Shown here: positions 11,377 through 21,334 of the stretch, piece after piece | How the letters are laid out: each line of letters opens with the position of its first letter | How positions within the stretch are numbered: position 1 is the first letter of the stretch | Assembly (NCBI GenBank): GCA_949825065.1 | Contig: OX463842.1 | Location: 48,529,436-48,593,435 of the forward strand | Direction of reading: 5' to 3' | Length of the DNA: 64,000 bases | Source: Odontocerum albicorne | Lineage: Eukaryota; Arthropoda; Insecta; Trichoptera; Odontoceridae | The notes under the pieces: generated by a model | Database searches by the model: none | Told to the model about the DNA's origin: nothing | Seen by the model: the letters and a program-made list of their open reading frames with translations, nothing else | Translations under genes and position numbers: made by a program

Positions 11377-11572
11377 TTTCGTCAGTCACAATTGAAGGTC
11401 TTCCGCTCCTCTGATCATCATGCACAGACGTACGACCGTTTTTAAACTTGCGACACCACTTGCACACACTCGTACGATTCATAGCTTTATCACCATATGC
11501 AGTTTTAACCTCATTATAAACCTCAACCGGAGGTTTTCCCTTCCAAACGAGATAACGGATGATGCCGCGCAT
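11333..11572 (-). pseudogene. mariner transposase, N-terminal part
   Basis: Starts MRGIIRYLVWKGKPPVEVYN and continues through RTSVCKWCRKFKNGRTSVHD and a DDQRSGRPS segment. This is the helix-turn-helix DNA-binding half of a mariner transposase, whose role is to bind the terminal repeats. The frame then runs into a deletion junction at about 11360-11390, where GACGAAATT is present twice in tandem. After the junction the protein continues in another frame as the C-terminal catalytic half. The segment carrying the first catalytic aspartate of the DD34D triad lies in the deleted part. The start is chosen at the Met 60 bases inside the right terminal repeat, as usual for the family. The protein is not functional. 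Confidence 0.9.
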
Positions 11573-11774
11573 TTCGCACTTGGGAGGAGATTGGATTTAG
11601 ATTTTTCACGAAACGTGTTGTCGCGTTGACACTTCTCAACGTATTGACCTCGAACCGGTCTCGTTGCGGAGGGGAAGGGTCAGGCTATACGGAAGTGTAG
11701 CCAACATGTCGAAAATAAAATCCATCCGGTCGTGAGAGCCCTCAGTACACTTACTTTCTGGATACGCCTCGTAT

Positions 11775-12419
11775 GTAAGTGAAGAAGCATTTAAGTAAAG
11801 TGAGGTTAAGATAAGATAAAAACATGTATGAAAGAAGGCGAAATGAAGATATCAGAAATTAATTAATGGATAAAATGAATGTTTTAACCCTACAGTGCGC
11901 AATGATGCACATGTGAATCAACCAAAGTTTTTCTTTTCTAAATATGTTTGTGTTGAGTGGTATAAACAACGACTCACGCGCTGTTACTAATATGAAATAA
12001 TAATCTCCATGCTTTAAAACCACATAGGTTTAAAAGAAAACTGTTTTACCGGTCAATTTGGCAGTTGAAGTTTGACTTGTTGCGCGTAGATGACTTTTGT
12101 GATTTGTTTCAGTTTGAAATCAAATTACTTTATTATTGGTGATCAAGGTAATCTTATTTTTTTTCTTTTATTCTTTAACACATATGTGTAAAATAAGTGA
12201 AGTAAAATATATAATTTCATTTATATCATTATATCATATAATTAACTAACAAATGCGCAATGATTCATATATGAACCATACTCTTTTTTTTTTAAATATA
12301 AATATATAAAAACCAAAAAAAATTGTTTTATTGTATTTTTCATGTTCCAGTACATATTTAATGCATAAATATATGTTTATTTTTTAAATTAAAAAAAACG
12401 CGCATTGTAGGGTTAAGTA
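11775..12419. other. No recognisable feature
   Basis: AT-rich. The phrase CCCTACAGTGCGCAATGAT.CA near 11890 has an imperfect inverse (AACGCGCATTGTAGGGTTAA) at about 12398-12416, and ATGCGCAATGATTCATATATG occurs at 12253. This suggests a roughly 530-bp inverted-repeat element, not otherwise classified. Confidence 0.35.
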
Positions 12420-12560
12420 AGATGTAACAAGGAGCTTTAAGATAGTTTAGATATGTGGAGAAAATGCGAATATGAACTTAAGGTTAATGTCTTGAATAAG
12501 ATAAAAAAGCACTTTGAGTTTCTTTGGGAACGTCAAATGAATGAATGAAGTATTATTAAG
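12420..12560 (+). mobile_element. Decayed family 4 LINE fragment
   Basis: GTGGAGAAAATGCGAATATGAACTTAAGGTTAATG and the following 90 bases resemble the sense family 4 text at 18320-18400 and 37870-37940. Confidence 0.4.
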
Positions 12561-12719
12561 AAAACAAAGATACAGCGTCTTTGTTATTTTTTTGCATTCC
12601 ATCCCAATCTATAACATTTTAAGAATACTATAAGTGAACGGACTGTTAGAACGATATCTAAAACATAATAAACTACAATCTGCGTACAAGGACAACTGAT
12701 CTCAATAGAGTATAACTCA

Positions 12720-13490
12720 AAATTCGGAATGAGACTAGACGAAAGAAGAAGAATAATCATACAAGCACCATATTTTCGGACGCTAAGACGCATTGGACCA
12801 TTAAGACGCACCCCAAATTTATGACACAATTTTTAGAATTTATTACTTTGTTATACGAAAATATTTACAAACTCTTAATTTTCCATTCTTTTTACCTTAA
12901 CATATACCAGAGAATTTAGTTCATCTTCACTCGCATCAACAAATGCCAAATTCGTTTTACTTTCGGACAATGTTCACACATGGACCTTAGAAAAATATAC
13001 AATTGATTCACGCAGAGTATTATACCAGAGAATTTAGTTCATCTTCACTCGCATTAACAGTGCCAAATTCGTTTTACTGTCGGACAATTTTCACATGGAC
13101 ATTAGAAAAATATACACTTGATTCACGCAGAGTATTATACCAGATAATTTAGTTCATCTTCACTCGCATTAACACTGCCAAATTTGTTTCACTGTCGGAC
13201 AATATTCACATGGACGTTAGAAAAATATACGCTCGATTCACGCAGAATATTATACCGGAGAATTTAGTTCATCTTCGCTCGCATCAACACTGCCAAATTC
13301 ATTTTACTGTCGGACATTGTTCACATGGACATTAGAAAAATATACACTTGACTCACGCAGAGTATTATACCAGAGAATTTAGTTCATCTTCACTCGTATC
13401 AACACTGCCAAATTCGTTTTACTGTCGGACAATGTTCACATGGACATTATAAAAATATACACTTGATTCACGCACGAGTCAACGATCACC
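12720..13490 (+). mobile_element. 115-bp tandem-repeat element, copy 2
   Basis: The same leader as at 8160 (AGACTAGACGAAAGAAGAA, TTTTCGGACGCTAAGACGC) is followed by five 115-117-bp units from about 12905 to 13482. The array is one unit longer than in copy 1. Beyond the array the copy continues into sequence absent at copy 1, where the SINE at 8805 replaces it. Confidence 0.8.
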
Positions 13491-13620
13491 AGGTATATCG
13501 GTGATTTCGGACGTCTGTATTTGTTTTACGCGCTAAATGAACTGTCAAATGAATATGGAGAGAATAGTTACTAAAATGAAGTACAAGGAGTTGATAAACA
13601 CGTAAGTATTATAAGGGTGC

Positions 13621-13669
13621 GTCTTATGGTCTGAAAGTTCAGTAATACTGAACTTTCAGACCATAAGAC
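13621..13669. repeat. Near-perfect 49-bp palindrome
   Basis: Two 24-base arms (left starting GTCTTATGGTCTGAAAG) are exact inverse complements around a single central A. The outer bases GGGTGC and ACCC nearly extend it. The words TCTTATGGTC and AAAAATACGG (13725) echo the GACGATAAGACGC leader of the tandem-repeat element, so it may be that element's terminus. Confidence 0.85.
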
Positions 13670-13818
13670 ACCCTAATTTCAATTTGATTTTTTGAAGTAA
13701 AAATGTGTGTATTATGGTTTGAAAAATACGGTTTAAATTATTTCAGAACGTGTTCAATATGGGTCGAGTATTTTTTGCAAATATATTTTTGTATTTGAAA
13801 CAATATTAGAAATGAACT

Positions 13819-14300
13819 TCATATTATAAATGCGGAGGAGCGCCTGTAGATCCAGTGGAAAGTGGCCGCTTTCAGTAAATGATTTATTACCCGATCCCAA
13901 TTAATTTCGATTGTACTTTCTGCTATTGTTCCATTCAATTTTCCTGTCCATAATATTTCCCGCTCTCTGTTAATGCATGAAAGGAAAAAAATAATAAAAG
14001 CTTTCGGTTTCATGCGAGTATAGTTTGGCGCGACTCGTATTCCTGAAACGCTTTTACTCGATTGATGAACTATTTGGACTTTGAAAAATCAAAGGATTTT
14101 TTAATAAAGCCTTAATTTGGGGACAAAAGGATTGATTTTTTTATTATGGTATATCCATATTTTTGTAAGGGTAAAACAAATGATTTCGAGTAGAATAAAA
14201 CGTTTGAAAATTGATGAATATAATTAATTAATTGATAATAGGGTTCGGCTGTAAGTGGTACTCGATTTTAGAATATTTAACAATAAACTACTTTATTATT
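13819..14300. other. No recognisable feature
   Basis: A 64-codon minus-strand open frame (13819-14013) shows no recognisable motif. Otherwise AT-rich single-copy-looking DNA. Confidence 0.4.
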
Positions 14301-14311
14301 CCATTTATTAC

Positions 14312-14443
14312 ATTAATCCCCGCTACATGTGTTTCCATCTCCTGTCCAGAAGTTCGTTTATTACACATCGTAATAAACTGGGATCATTCCGCCTAATAAG
14401 GGCCTCGAGATAGAAGGTAGAAACACGTGTAGCGGGGATTAAT
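14312..14443. mobile_element. Small hairpin MITE-like element
   Basis: ATTAATCCCCGCTACATGTG at the left is matched inversely at the right (TACACGTGTTTC on the minus strand), giving arms of about 25 bases around an 80-base centre. The total is about 132 bases. The target duplication is unclear. Confidence 0.6.
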
Positions 14444-14546
14444 AGAATCAGGAGAGTACCATATTAATAAGTTATTAAATATTATAAAATTATTTATTTT
14501 TTATATCCTTTTGATATGTTTACAGATTGTAAACAGGTGTTGGGAA

Positions 14547-14786
14547 GCACTTAATCCGGAGATACGAGTATTTATCCACCACTTTCCGATCCCAGCACTT
14601 AATCCGTAGATACGAGTATTTATCCACCACTTTCCCATCTCAGCAATTAATCCGGAGATACGAGTATTTATCCACCACTTTCCCATCCCAGCAGTTAATC
14701 CGGAGATACGAGTATTGATCCACCATTTTCCCATTCCAGCAGTTAATCCGGAGATACGAGTATGTATCCACCACTTTCCTATCCTA
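14547..14786. repeat. 48-bp minisatellite, 5 copies
   Basis: Exactly five 48-base units starting GCACTTAATCCGGAGATACG, each with a few substitutions. The unit is divisible by three, so the minus strand shows a false 16-residue protein repeat (GKWWINTRISGL). Confidence 0.95.
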
Positions 14787-14799
14787 AAACTCAACTTAA

Positions 14800-15290
14800 T
14801 TTTTTTTTTAAATATGTTTATTAATAGTAAGTTTGATTCTCGGCTTGAAACGCCCTTCTGAACAATTTGTACTTTTATCATAATTGCCTAAAATACTATT
14901 CTAAAGGCGATTTTTTAAAATACACTTTGTATGGATTTCTCCTTACACAAAGTGGGTTCGCTTTTAGAGATAGCTTATTCATTAGGAAAGTCATCAGCAA
15001 GTTTTTAATACAATAAAATTTTAAGTCTTTATTGGTTATCATTTAACTGTCAAAAGACAGATGTTTTGACTTAGCAGCATTAAAGATTGGCAAGTTCAGG
15101 ATATTACGAAGTCTTTTCATCTGTTCCAAGATGAATACGCTTTTGTTCTAGTGGTCACCTATCTAGAAAACACACGATGTGTCCGTAAAAGAACACGAAT
15201 CATTTTGAAGCATCAATTGCAAAGTTACGCGTTAAATTGAGACATATGGAGCCTTTTTGAGTCTTCGTATTCGCAGTAGATCATAAAAAT
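14800..15290. other. No recognisable feature
   Basis: AT-rich DNA without repeats or coding signal that I can identify. Confidence 0.4.
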
Positions 15291-15319
15291 TGTAATTGAA
15301 ATATAATAATGTAATAGAT

Positions 15320-15960
15320 CCAAACATACATACCCTCACGTCATTTCACTGTCGGTGTAGCCAAAGAGAACAGATATCCAGACTTTCATATCTCAACACA
15401 CATCCTTCGTCTCTTTTTCATACCTACCCATCTCATACAACTACTCAAATTTCTCTGACTTTTTCTTCTTTCGAAATATACCATACTTTCTTTGGTATTT
15501 ATTTCTTTATCACACTTTCCACTTACATTTGAACTGCACATTTATATATTATTTCTTTATTCCTTCGTTATACATATCCTCAGAGTATTCTTCTACATCT
15601 TATTTAACACACCAGTCTTGAGTTCACATACATCAATCCGTATTGTATATATACATTGTTATCCCACGTAAACTTCTACAGCAATTCGTTGACTCTTTTC
15701 AGTCTCCTTCTGCGTCAACGTTGTACTACATTAAAGTTGGTACTTAACTTTCCTTGGTCTGCCTCTACCACGCCTCCTCTTCCACTCACATTTGCACTAT
15801 ACATTTGCTTTGTCAGTCTTTCTTCAATTATTCGGTCTACATGTCTAAACCATCTAAGAGTACACTTCTTCATCTTAGTCTTCATATCAGCTTTAAGTTC
15901 ACATAACTTATCTCTTCATTTCGTATTCTGTCATACATTGTTACCCCGTGTATTCTATTT
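15320..15960 (-). mobile_element. Family 4 LINE, two adjacent fragments
   Basis: 15330-15640 is an antisense copy of the 3' region (CAGACTTTCATATCTCAACACACATCC), and 15740-15955 is a second antisense copy of the neighbouring coding region (CTTGGTCTGCCTCTACCACG, antisense of a GRGRP-type segment). The order suggests one decayed copy with an internal duplication or two tandem insertions. Stops occur in all sense frames. Confidence 0.6.
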
Positions 15961-16232
15961 TTTTTATTTATTTTTACTTTTTTTACCTGGAGAGTTTATT
16001 ACCACGTGGCAATCTCTTTATTTATTTTTGATTTTTGTATTCTATTTTTTTTACCTGGAGAGTTTATTACCACGTGGCAATCTCTCCCAACCAACCAGAA
16101 ATATGTTTTTAATGGCGCCCTAAGTGAAATTCAAACAGGAATTCCTTTTTTTTAAATCTGGGTTCCAGCGGGGATCGAACCCGCAGCCTCCGGATCGGCA
16201 GACAAGCTCTTACCACCAGGCCACGGAGGTCG
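15961..16232 (-). mobile_element. tRNA-headed SINE with duplicated tail
   Basis: The minus strand reads from 16232: GACCTCCGTGGCCTGGTGGTA (A box), GGGTTCGATCCCCGC (B box), a poly-T spacer, then GGTTGGTTGGGAGAGATTGCCACG. The tail block TTACCTGGAGAGTTTATTACC..GGCAATCTCT occurs twice, at about 15970-16018 and 16040-16083. The duplication is unusual for a SINE, because the extra tail is not followed by a second head. Confidence 0.85.
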
Positions 16233-16234
16233 TC

Positions 16235-16375
16235 TTCTTCTTTCCTTTCTCTTTGTATTTCAAGCATTTATTCAGCTCCTTTCAGTCTTTTCCACGTCCA
16301 TGTGCTACTTAAATCAAAGATGATACTAAAATATTGTTGTAGACTATCATCTAAGTAGAATTTAGTAATGTTTGG
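16235..16375 (-). mobile_element. Family 4 LINE fragment
   Basis: TTTCAAGCATTTATTCAGCTCC and TAGACTATCATCTAAGTAG are the inverse complement of sense family 4 text at 37705-37800. Confidence 0.55.
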
Positions 16376-16399
16376 TTGTATTTATTTATTGTATTACAC

Positions 16400-16590
16400 T
16401 TTCGTTATATACAGTATAACCTGACGGACTTATTGCCATGAAGCAATCTCTTCCAGCTATCCAGAAAGATGTTAAAGTGGCCGTAAGTGTGTAGCAGACT
16501 AAAATCATTTTTATTTTTTAAATTCTGGGTTCCAGCAAGATTTGACCCACAACATCCGGAATGGGAGACAAGCATCTTACGTTAATTCAA
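16400..16590 (-). mobile_element. Degenerate SINE
   Basis: Tail AACCTGACGGACTTATTGCC..AGCAATCTCTTCCAGC, then TCTGGGTTCCAGCAAGATTTGACCC (decayed B box). The order is that of the SINE at 15961-16232, with more substitutions, and the A-box end is hardly recognisable. Confidence 0.65.
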
Positions 16591-16594
16591 GTAT

Positions 16595-16960
16595 ACATGC
16601 TTTTTGCCCCTTGTTTCCTATCGTTATATATCGTTCGATATCTCTAGTAACTCTTTCATAATCTGAAAAATTACTACCCAAATAGCAGAAATCCTCAACT
16701 TGCTTCAATCTTTCATTATTCATCTATACGAGTATATCATAATTACCTTTCCTTTCAGATTTTTCTATCAGCATTACTTTTTCTTCGCATGTCTTATACA
16801 TTTTATTTATGAAACTCGGCAACACAATTATTATACGCAAACATTACCATATTATGGGTATATAACAATTCGCACACATTCCAATTTGAAATTCGTATGC
16901 CACACATTGACCTTTGTCGTTCCTTCACATACGAATATACGTAATTATTAAATAATCAAT
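16595..16960 (-). mobile_element. Family 4 LINE fragment
   Basis: CCTTGTTTCCTATCGTTATATATCGTTCG, AACTCTTTCATAATCTG and TTCTATCAGCATTACTTTTTC recur with the same order at 25550-25640 and partly at 52330. Confidence 0.55.
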
Positions 16961-17600
16961 TATAATAATGAAAATAATAATTAATTGAGCAAACTGTCCT
17001 TCCTCAAAGGTGATATCATATTTTATGACTAATGAAAAACAACTTTAAACATCTGAATGTAAAAAAAAAACTAATGAAGACAATCTTGTTTCACAACCAT
17101 TAAGTAGCGAAACCGAGACTCGCAGGAAGAAGTCAGGTATCATAACTATTGTAAAAGTCCACCTTAAATCCTGAATATCAAATTCTTAATAAAAACCTTC
17201 AATTCCTTATTTTAATTAATTTTCGTAAATGATCGGATACCTGCCAAAGGTTAAGGAATTCTATTGACTCGTTTCTTTGTATGGAGACAGAGGTATCTAT
17301 TGATTCCTAAGAAGGCTCACAAGATTGCGTTAATTAAAGCTCCTTCAATAGGGGAAGGGTGATTGATCCTGGTGTGTGTAATCCGCAACTCAATCTTTAG
17401 GATAAGGAATCGGATTTATACCTTTGAAATGGCAGATGTTAAGCCCACCTTATTTGTATCATTAGTGCGCTTGATACTCGAGATATATTTCTCATAAATT
17501 TCGCACCAATTTTGAAAAATGTTTTTAATAGAGTATATTATTGATAAATAAACATATTATTTCAAAGCTTTATTTGGCATATTAGTTATTGTAACAAATG
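16961..17600. other. No mobile-element match
   Basis: 17220-17410 is less AT-rich and free of recognisable repeats. No coding frame or RNA fold was recognised. It may be old unique host DNA. Confidence 0.35.
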
Positions 17601-17604
17601 TTGA

Positions 17605-18430
17605 TCTGAGAATTAATGTTGAAAAGTCATAGTGATAGAAAGCTAAGAAAGAAAAAGTTAACATAATAAAGAAGAGATGAAATATTAGATCAAGTTGAAG
17701 AATTATGTAGAATAGTTACAAAATATGCATAAGACCTGTTATGACTTACGAAATCGAAGCAAGAGCAGACTCTGTAAGAATGAAACCCCTCCTCAGAACA
17801 ACAGAAATGAAAACACTGCGGCCTATCGTAGGTAGAACCCTTAGAGATACGATACCTAATGAGGAAATCTGCAGAAGTTGTAACATTGAGGATATCGTGA
17901 GATGGAGTAGGCAGAGAAGGCGATTCTGGAGGGACCACGTTGAAAGGATGTACCCCACGAGAATATCTAAGATTGTAATGCACGAGATTCTAGAAGGTCG
18001 TCGACCACCGGGACGTCCGCCAAAGAGATGGAGAGAAAGTTGGACATCTTCGTCACATCACGACCAAAACTGAAATCCTGTTTAAACAGATCGCAAGATC
18101 TAGAAGAAGAAGTTACAATGGATATCGAATGACGTGTAGTGATAGGAAACAAGCTCAATGATACTCTAAAACCTATATTCTTGAACTGGATAATATCAAA
18201 ATATGCTAGTTCACAGCTGTATTTTGGTACATTGGGACTGAAATGTAGACGAGGGAAAAGACTGAAAGGAATCGAATAAATATTGTAGAAATGCATGCAC
18301 TTAGAAGGATGTATGAGGCGATTAGGGATGAATGTCAACTTAAGGCTGATATGTTAAGTAAGATGCTGAAGAGCTCTTTGAGATGGTTTGGGCACTTGAA
18401 ATTAATAATTGAACAAAGACTAACAAAATA
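17605..18430 (+). mobile_element. Family 4 LINE copy, interrupted
   Basis: The sense frame segments are GATATCGAATGACGTGTAGTG (an ERRV-type motif) at 18120, GAAATGCATGCACTTAGAAG at 18290 and GAGCTCTTTGAGATGGTTTGG at 18370. The left part (17640-17721) precedes a nested family 1 insertion at 17722-18110. The text jumps over the insertion without loss, apart from the duplicated AGTTACAA. Confidence 0.6.
17722..18110 (+). pseudogene. Family 1 LINE, 5'-truncated insertion with 8-bp TSD
   Basis: Codes in one frame CIRPVMTYEIEARADSVR, then LLRTTEMKTLRPIVGRTLRD, IEDIVRW, RRFWRDHVERM and a PPGRPPKRWRESWTSS end. This is the region after the reverse transcriptase in arthropod endonuclease-reverse-transcriptase LINEs. 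The reading frame is open from the truncation point to a stop at 18073, so the copy is young or lightly mutated. It is bounded by AGTTACAA at 17714-17721 and 18111-18118. The copy lacks the catalytic domains and cannot move itself. The same family is at 31959, 35446, 43478 and 47912. Confidence 0.85.
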
Positions 18431-18554
18431 AATATAAAGTGTTAACCGTTCTGTCCATACGAAAGGATTTTTCCTTATCTCAGTACTAGTCAAGTCTCAT
18501 TTGTCATGTAAATAAAGTATTTATTTGGAAAAATAAAATTCCTTTATTTTTACA

Positions 18555-18745
18555 GATAAAACCTTTTTGGCCTAGTTAATAAGAATGCATGTCTTCAGAC
18601 CCGGGGATTTCAGGTTGGACTCCCATTGTAACTCCGATTGAAAAAAAATGGTTTCCAGTTTTTTCACTTAGGGCCTCTAACATCTTTCTGGTTGGTTGGA
18701 AAGCATTGGCGCACGTCAATAAACCCACCAGGTTGTATTGTATTC
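18555..18745 (+). mobile_element. Degenerate tRNA-headed SINE
   Basis: TTTGGCCTAGTTAATAAGAATGC (A box) and CAGGTTGGACTCCCATT (weak B box) precede a body (TTTCCAGTTTTTTCACTTAGGGC) and the tail CTGGTTGGTTGGAAAGCATTG..AATAAACCCACCAGGTTGTATTG. The tail is the longest match among SINE copies to the LINE tail at 61435-61485. Confidence 0.75.
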
Positions 18746-19134
18746 AACGAGGGTGCTATGCAATAGAATATGAAAAAAAAATTAACGTAGAAATGATCAT
18801 TTTTAGGAAAACCCAGTCATAAAACGAAAAAAAATTATGTTGAAATATATTGCACCGACCTTTTGATTATTGATCAACGGTTTCACTCAACGATATTTCA
18901 GGGGCAAAATATGCTCGTTGACTGAAATCGGTCAATTTTCCAAAAGCGAGCTAAATAAAATCAAACAGAGGACCTCATTTATTTTTGTTATTTTTTGATA
19001 TTTTAATTTATACCAAAATAACATGTATTTTTTCTACATGTAAACGAATGCAAATTGAAACATTTTGTCTAAACTTATCTTGAGCACATAAGCCGGAGAT
19101 TTTATGCCCCGATGATTATAAAAAAGGGCCAGTC

Positions 19135-19175
19135 GGTCATTTCTAACATTTCTCTGGTTGGTTGGAAGTAATTAT
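19135..19175 (+). mobile_element. SINE/LINE tail fragment
   Basis: TCTCTGGTTGGTTGGAAGTAATTA matches the tail shared by the SINE and the family 5 LINE. Only about 30 bases remain. Confidence 0.45.
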
Positions 19176-19189
19176 TTTTTAAAATTTAT

Positions 19190-20060
19190 TCATCATTTGT
19201 GCATATTTATGTGGTAAAAGGCGTGGGCTGAAAAACGCGTGATGCCCTAGTGAACGAGCACGTCCTCCATTGGTGGGGGTGTATCTCGATTGGGAGGATG
19301 TAATGAAAAGAGCTCAGATCTTTTGATAGCATCACTCTAAAATTTTCTTAATTTTCTATTGCTTTAAAGTACATGTTTAATTTCAGAAAATATACGAACA
19401 TACTATGTTGCTTTAGCGTGTGTCCTAGTAGGACGTGCTGATGATGATGTTGTTGACATCTCTGTATTTGCTTTAGTCGAATTCTGTGTTTCTTTTCGTT
19501 CGGGGTCATCAATTTAGCGGGGTGCTTGATTGGATACGTCGTGATGATTTTGATTTGTTTTGTATTTAAAATAAAATACGTCGATCCAGGAATGCGAAAA
19601 AGTGAGAGTGAATAATCGATAAATAGTAAACAGCGATGAATGGTCAAGTGAATAATAACAAGTGCCCTTTACTCATCGATAAGTAGGTATATATAGAATT
19701 TCAGAACGGGGCGCGTGAATGCGTCCGCGGTATATCTTGATCTCCCTCCTGTGCGTTCCGAGGTGGTCGCAGACGTTGCCAATGATATAGTGGGTAGAGT
19801 ATTTATTGCCGAAACGGCGAGACAGCGCGATGCGCTCTCTTTCTACCGTGGAATGCGATGTAAATATTATTTCCGTGTAAACAGTATTGACGTTCTGGTA
19901 TGTGATCTTTGTACATATTCAAAGGTTGATTCATCGGTCTTTGACCGTGCATGTTGACAATATTTACGACGATCACGTCGGTATTCCCTACATTGCTATC
20001 AATGCACATATATTTATATTTGTATTTACATTGCATCATGTCAATAACCTGCCATATTTT
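19190..20060 (+). mobile_element. Repeat R (probable LINE 3' end), split by the 580-bp element
   Basis: GGCGTGGGCTGAAAAACG, TTGGTGGGGGTGTATCT and CAGATCTTTTGATAGC match 44625-44740 in order. Repeat R ends at 19412 with CATACTATGTTGCT and resumes at 19993 with TTGCTATCAATG. The uninterrupted copy at 44800-44822 reads CATACTGTGTTGCTATCAAT. The 3' CAATAAACCTTTATTT in that copy looks like a polyadenylation end, hence the LINE suggestion. Confidence 0.75.
19413..19992 (+). mobile_element. 580-bp solo-LTR-like element, copy 1
   Basis: A 580-base insertion bounded by the 5-base duplication TTGCT (19408-19412 and 19993-19997). It starts TTAGCGTGTGTCCTAGTAGG and ends GGTATTCCCTACA. It contains AATAAAATACG at about 19570 and a TATA-like GTATATATAG at 19687 followed by a GC-rich leader (GGGGCGCGTGAATGCGTCCG). 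No terminal inverted repeats are seen. A 5-bp duplication and the lack of coding fit a solo LTR of an LTR retrotransposon, but the ends are not the canonical TG..CA. An 80-codon open frame downstream of the TATA is conserved in copy 2 and has no known motif. Confidence 0.65.
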
Positions 20061-20149
20061 ACTTTATAAAACTTAAATTTAATATATGTTTGGAATTAAT
20101 ATGTAAATTATACTTGTATACTTATAATTTAATATTTAAGATAGTTTAA

Positions 20150-20550
20150 AATAAATTGTAAAAAAGAACGTGTGTATTGTTATAAAGCGGGCTTAATTAT
20201 GAAGCATCTTCCACATCTCATTATTACCAAATCACGAAACATCAATGAGGTCGAGTCAATATGTATCCAGAGTGTAGAGTAAACCTCACGTTTGTTTATC
20301 AATTAGTTAATGGAAGTAGATACGGAGGCTCGGGTAGCTGAAGGAGGCTGCAGAGACAATACCTTGGGCTTATCGGCTGCTGATGGCCTGCTGACAACCT
20401 CCTCAGCCACCCTGTGCAATATCCTGCCTTGATCCTGTTTACCTCATCTGATTATGTGGCCGTGCTTCAATGCCTTTGACTACTGTCTAATGTATACGTA
20501 TGTGCGTGCGTGATAGGGGTTGACAAATCGAAACAAAATGAAAATTAAAT
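20150..20550. other. Unique, GC-richer island
   Basis: 20325-20490 is markedly less AT-rich than its surroundings (GGCTCGGGTAGCTGAAGG, GGCCTGCTGACAACCTCC) and matches no repeat in the window. No long frame. It could be a host regulatory or non-coding conserved segment. Confidence 0.3.
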
Positions 20551-20884
20551 TTTATGTATTCAAAATATACTTGTACCAGTCAGTCAAAGGTGTTTAGCAA
20601 AATATTGGAGGATACGTTGATTTTGTATGGAGAGAGTAAAAAAGTCTGGAATGTATTTTTTTATAGACTTTTAAGATATACGCAGGTTCACTTAAAACAA
20701 GAATTCCTAATTAGTCGACCAGCAGGTCTACTCGTACTCGTACAGTGTTTCAGCATTGAAATAATGCATGATGGAGAAAGGAGAAAAGGTTTTTTATTCA
20801 ATTATTGAAGCGTGTATATTTAAAATGTGGCAATGTTAATATTATATGAGTATATTTCCTTGCCATATAAAGGAATAAATAAAT

Positions 20885-21015
20885 ACTTACTGAGCATCAC
20901 GCCACTCCCTGACGGTGTAGGCAAACATAATAAAGCGCCAAACTTTTCGATAACGAGATATAATTTTTGCTTCTTCTACATTCATACACATTAATATAAA
21001 GTTCTTTCGTTATTT
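20885..21015 (-). mobile_element. Family 4 LINE 3' fragment
   Basis: CACGCCACTCCCTGACGGTGTAGGC and ACTTTTCGATAACGAGATATA follow the antisense 3' end seen at 15340-15400 and 44200. Confidence 0.5.
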
Positions 21016-21116
21016 TGAACTTTTTATATTTATTTGTGCAGTGTACGGCATATATTTCGCCTCAAAATAGTTATAATATTTTAATTTTGAACTTAGAGTG
21101 CTCGTGATTATATGTG

Positions 21117-21306
21117 TGTCTACGTGTTAAAAAAGACTCTACGTGTTAAAAAGTCTACGTGTTAAAAATACTCTACGTGTTAAAAAGTCTACCTGTTAAT
21201 AAAATACTCTACGTGTTAAAGAGTCTACATGTTAAAAACTATTACATGTTAAAGAGTCTACGTGTTAAAAAATACTACGTGTTTAAGAGTCTACGTGTTA
21301 AAAAGT
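21117..21306. repeat. 16-18-bp tandem repeat, about 11 copies
   Basis: The unit TCTACGTGTTAAAAAG varies in length and bases. The contents are non-coding. Confidence 0.85.
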
Positions 21307-21334
21307 ATAAAAATTAAAGTAATCACATATTCTT

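Larger units (their letters stand above)
10832..11771 (-). mobile_element. mariner element, internally deleted (940 bp)
   Basis: Terminal inverted repeats of about 30 bases are visible: left CTAGGTAAGTCCAGAAAGTA, right (minus strand) CGAGGCGTATCCAGAAAGTA. TA duplications flank it at 10830-10831 and 11772-11773. The transposase lies on the minus strand in three pieces. A complete mariner is about 1.3 kb, so roughly a third is missing. Both ends look intact, so the element could in principle still be moved in trans. Confidence 0.95.

Noticed and set aside
14501..14881. 126-codon minus frame with GKWWINTRISGL repeats
   Set aside because: Comes from the 48-bp minisatellite; no conserved domain outside the units.
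15656..16123. 155-codon hydrophobic plus-strand ORF that looks like a membrane protein
   Set aside because: It is antisense LINE and SINE sequence; pyrimidine-rich antisense text gives L, F and S-rich false membrane segments.
17967..18338. 123-codon minus-strand ORF
   Set aside because: Antisense shadow of the nested family 1 and family 4 LINEs, which explain the sequence on the plus strand.
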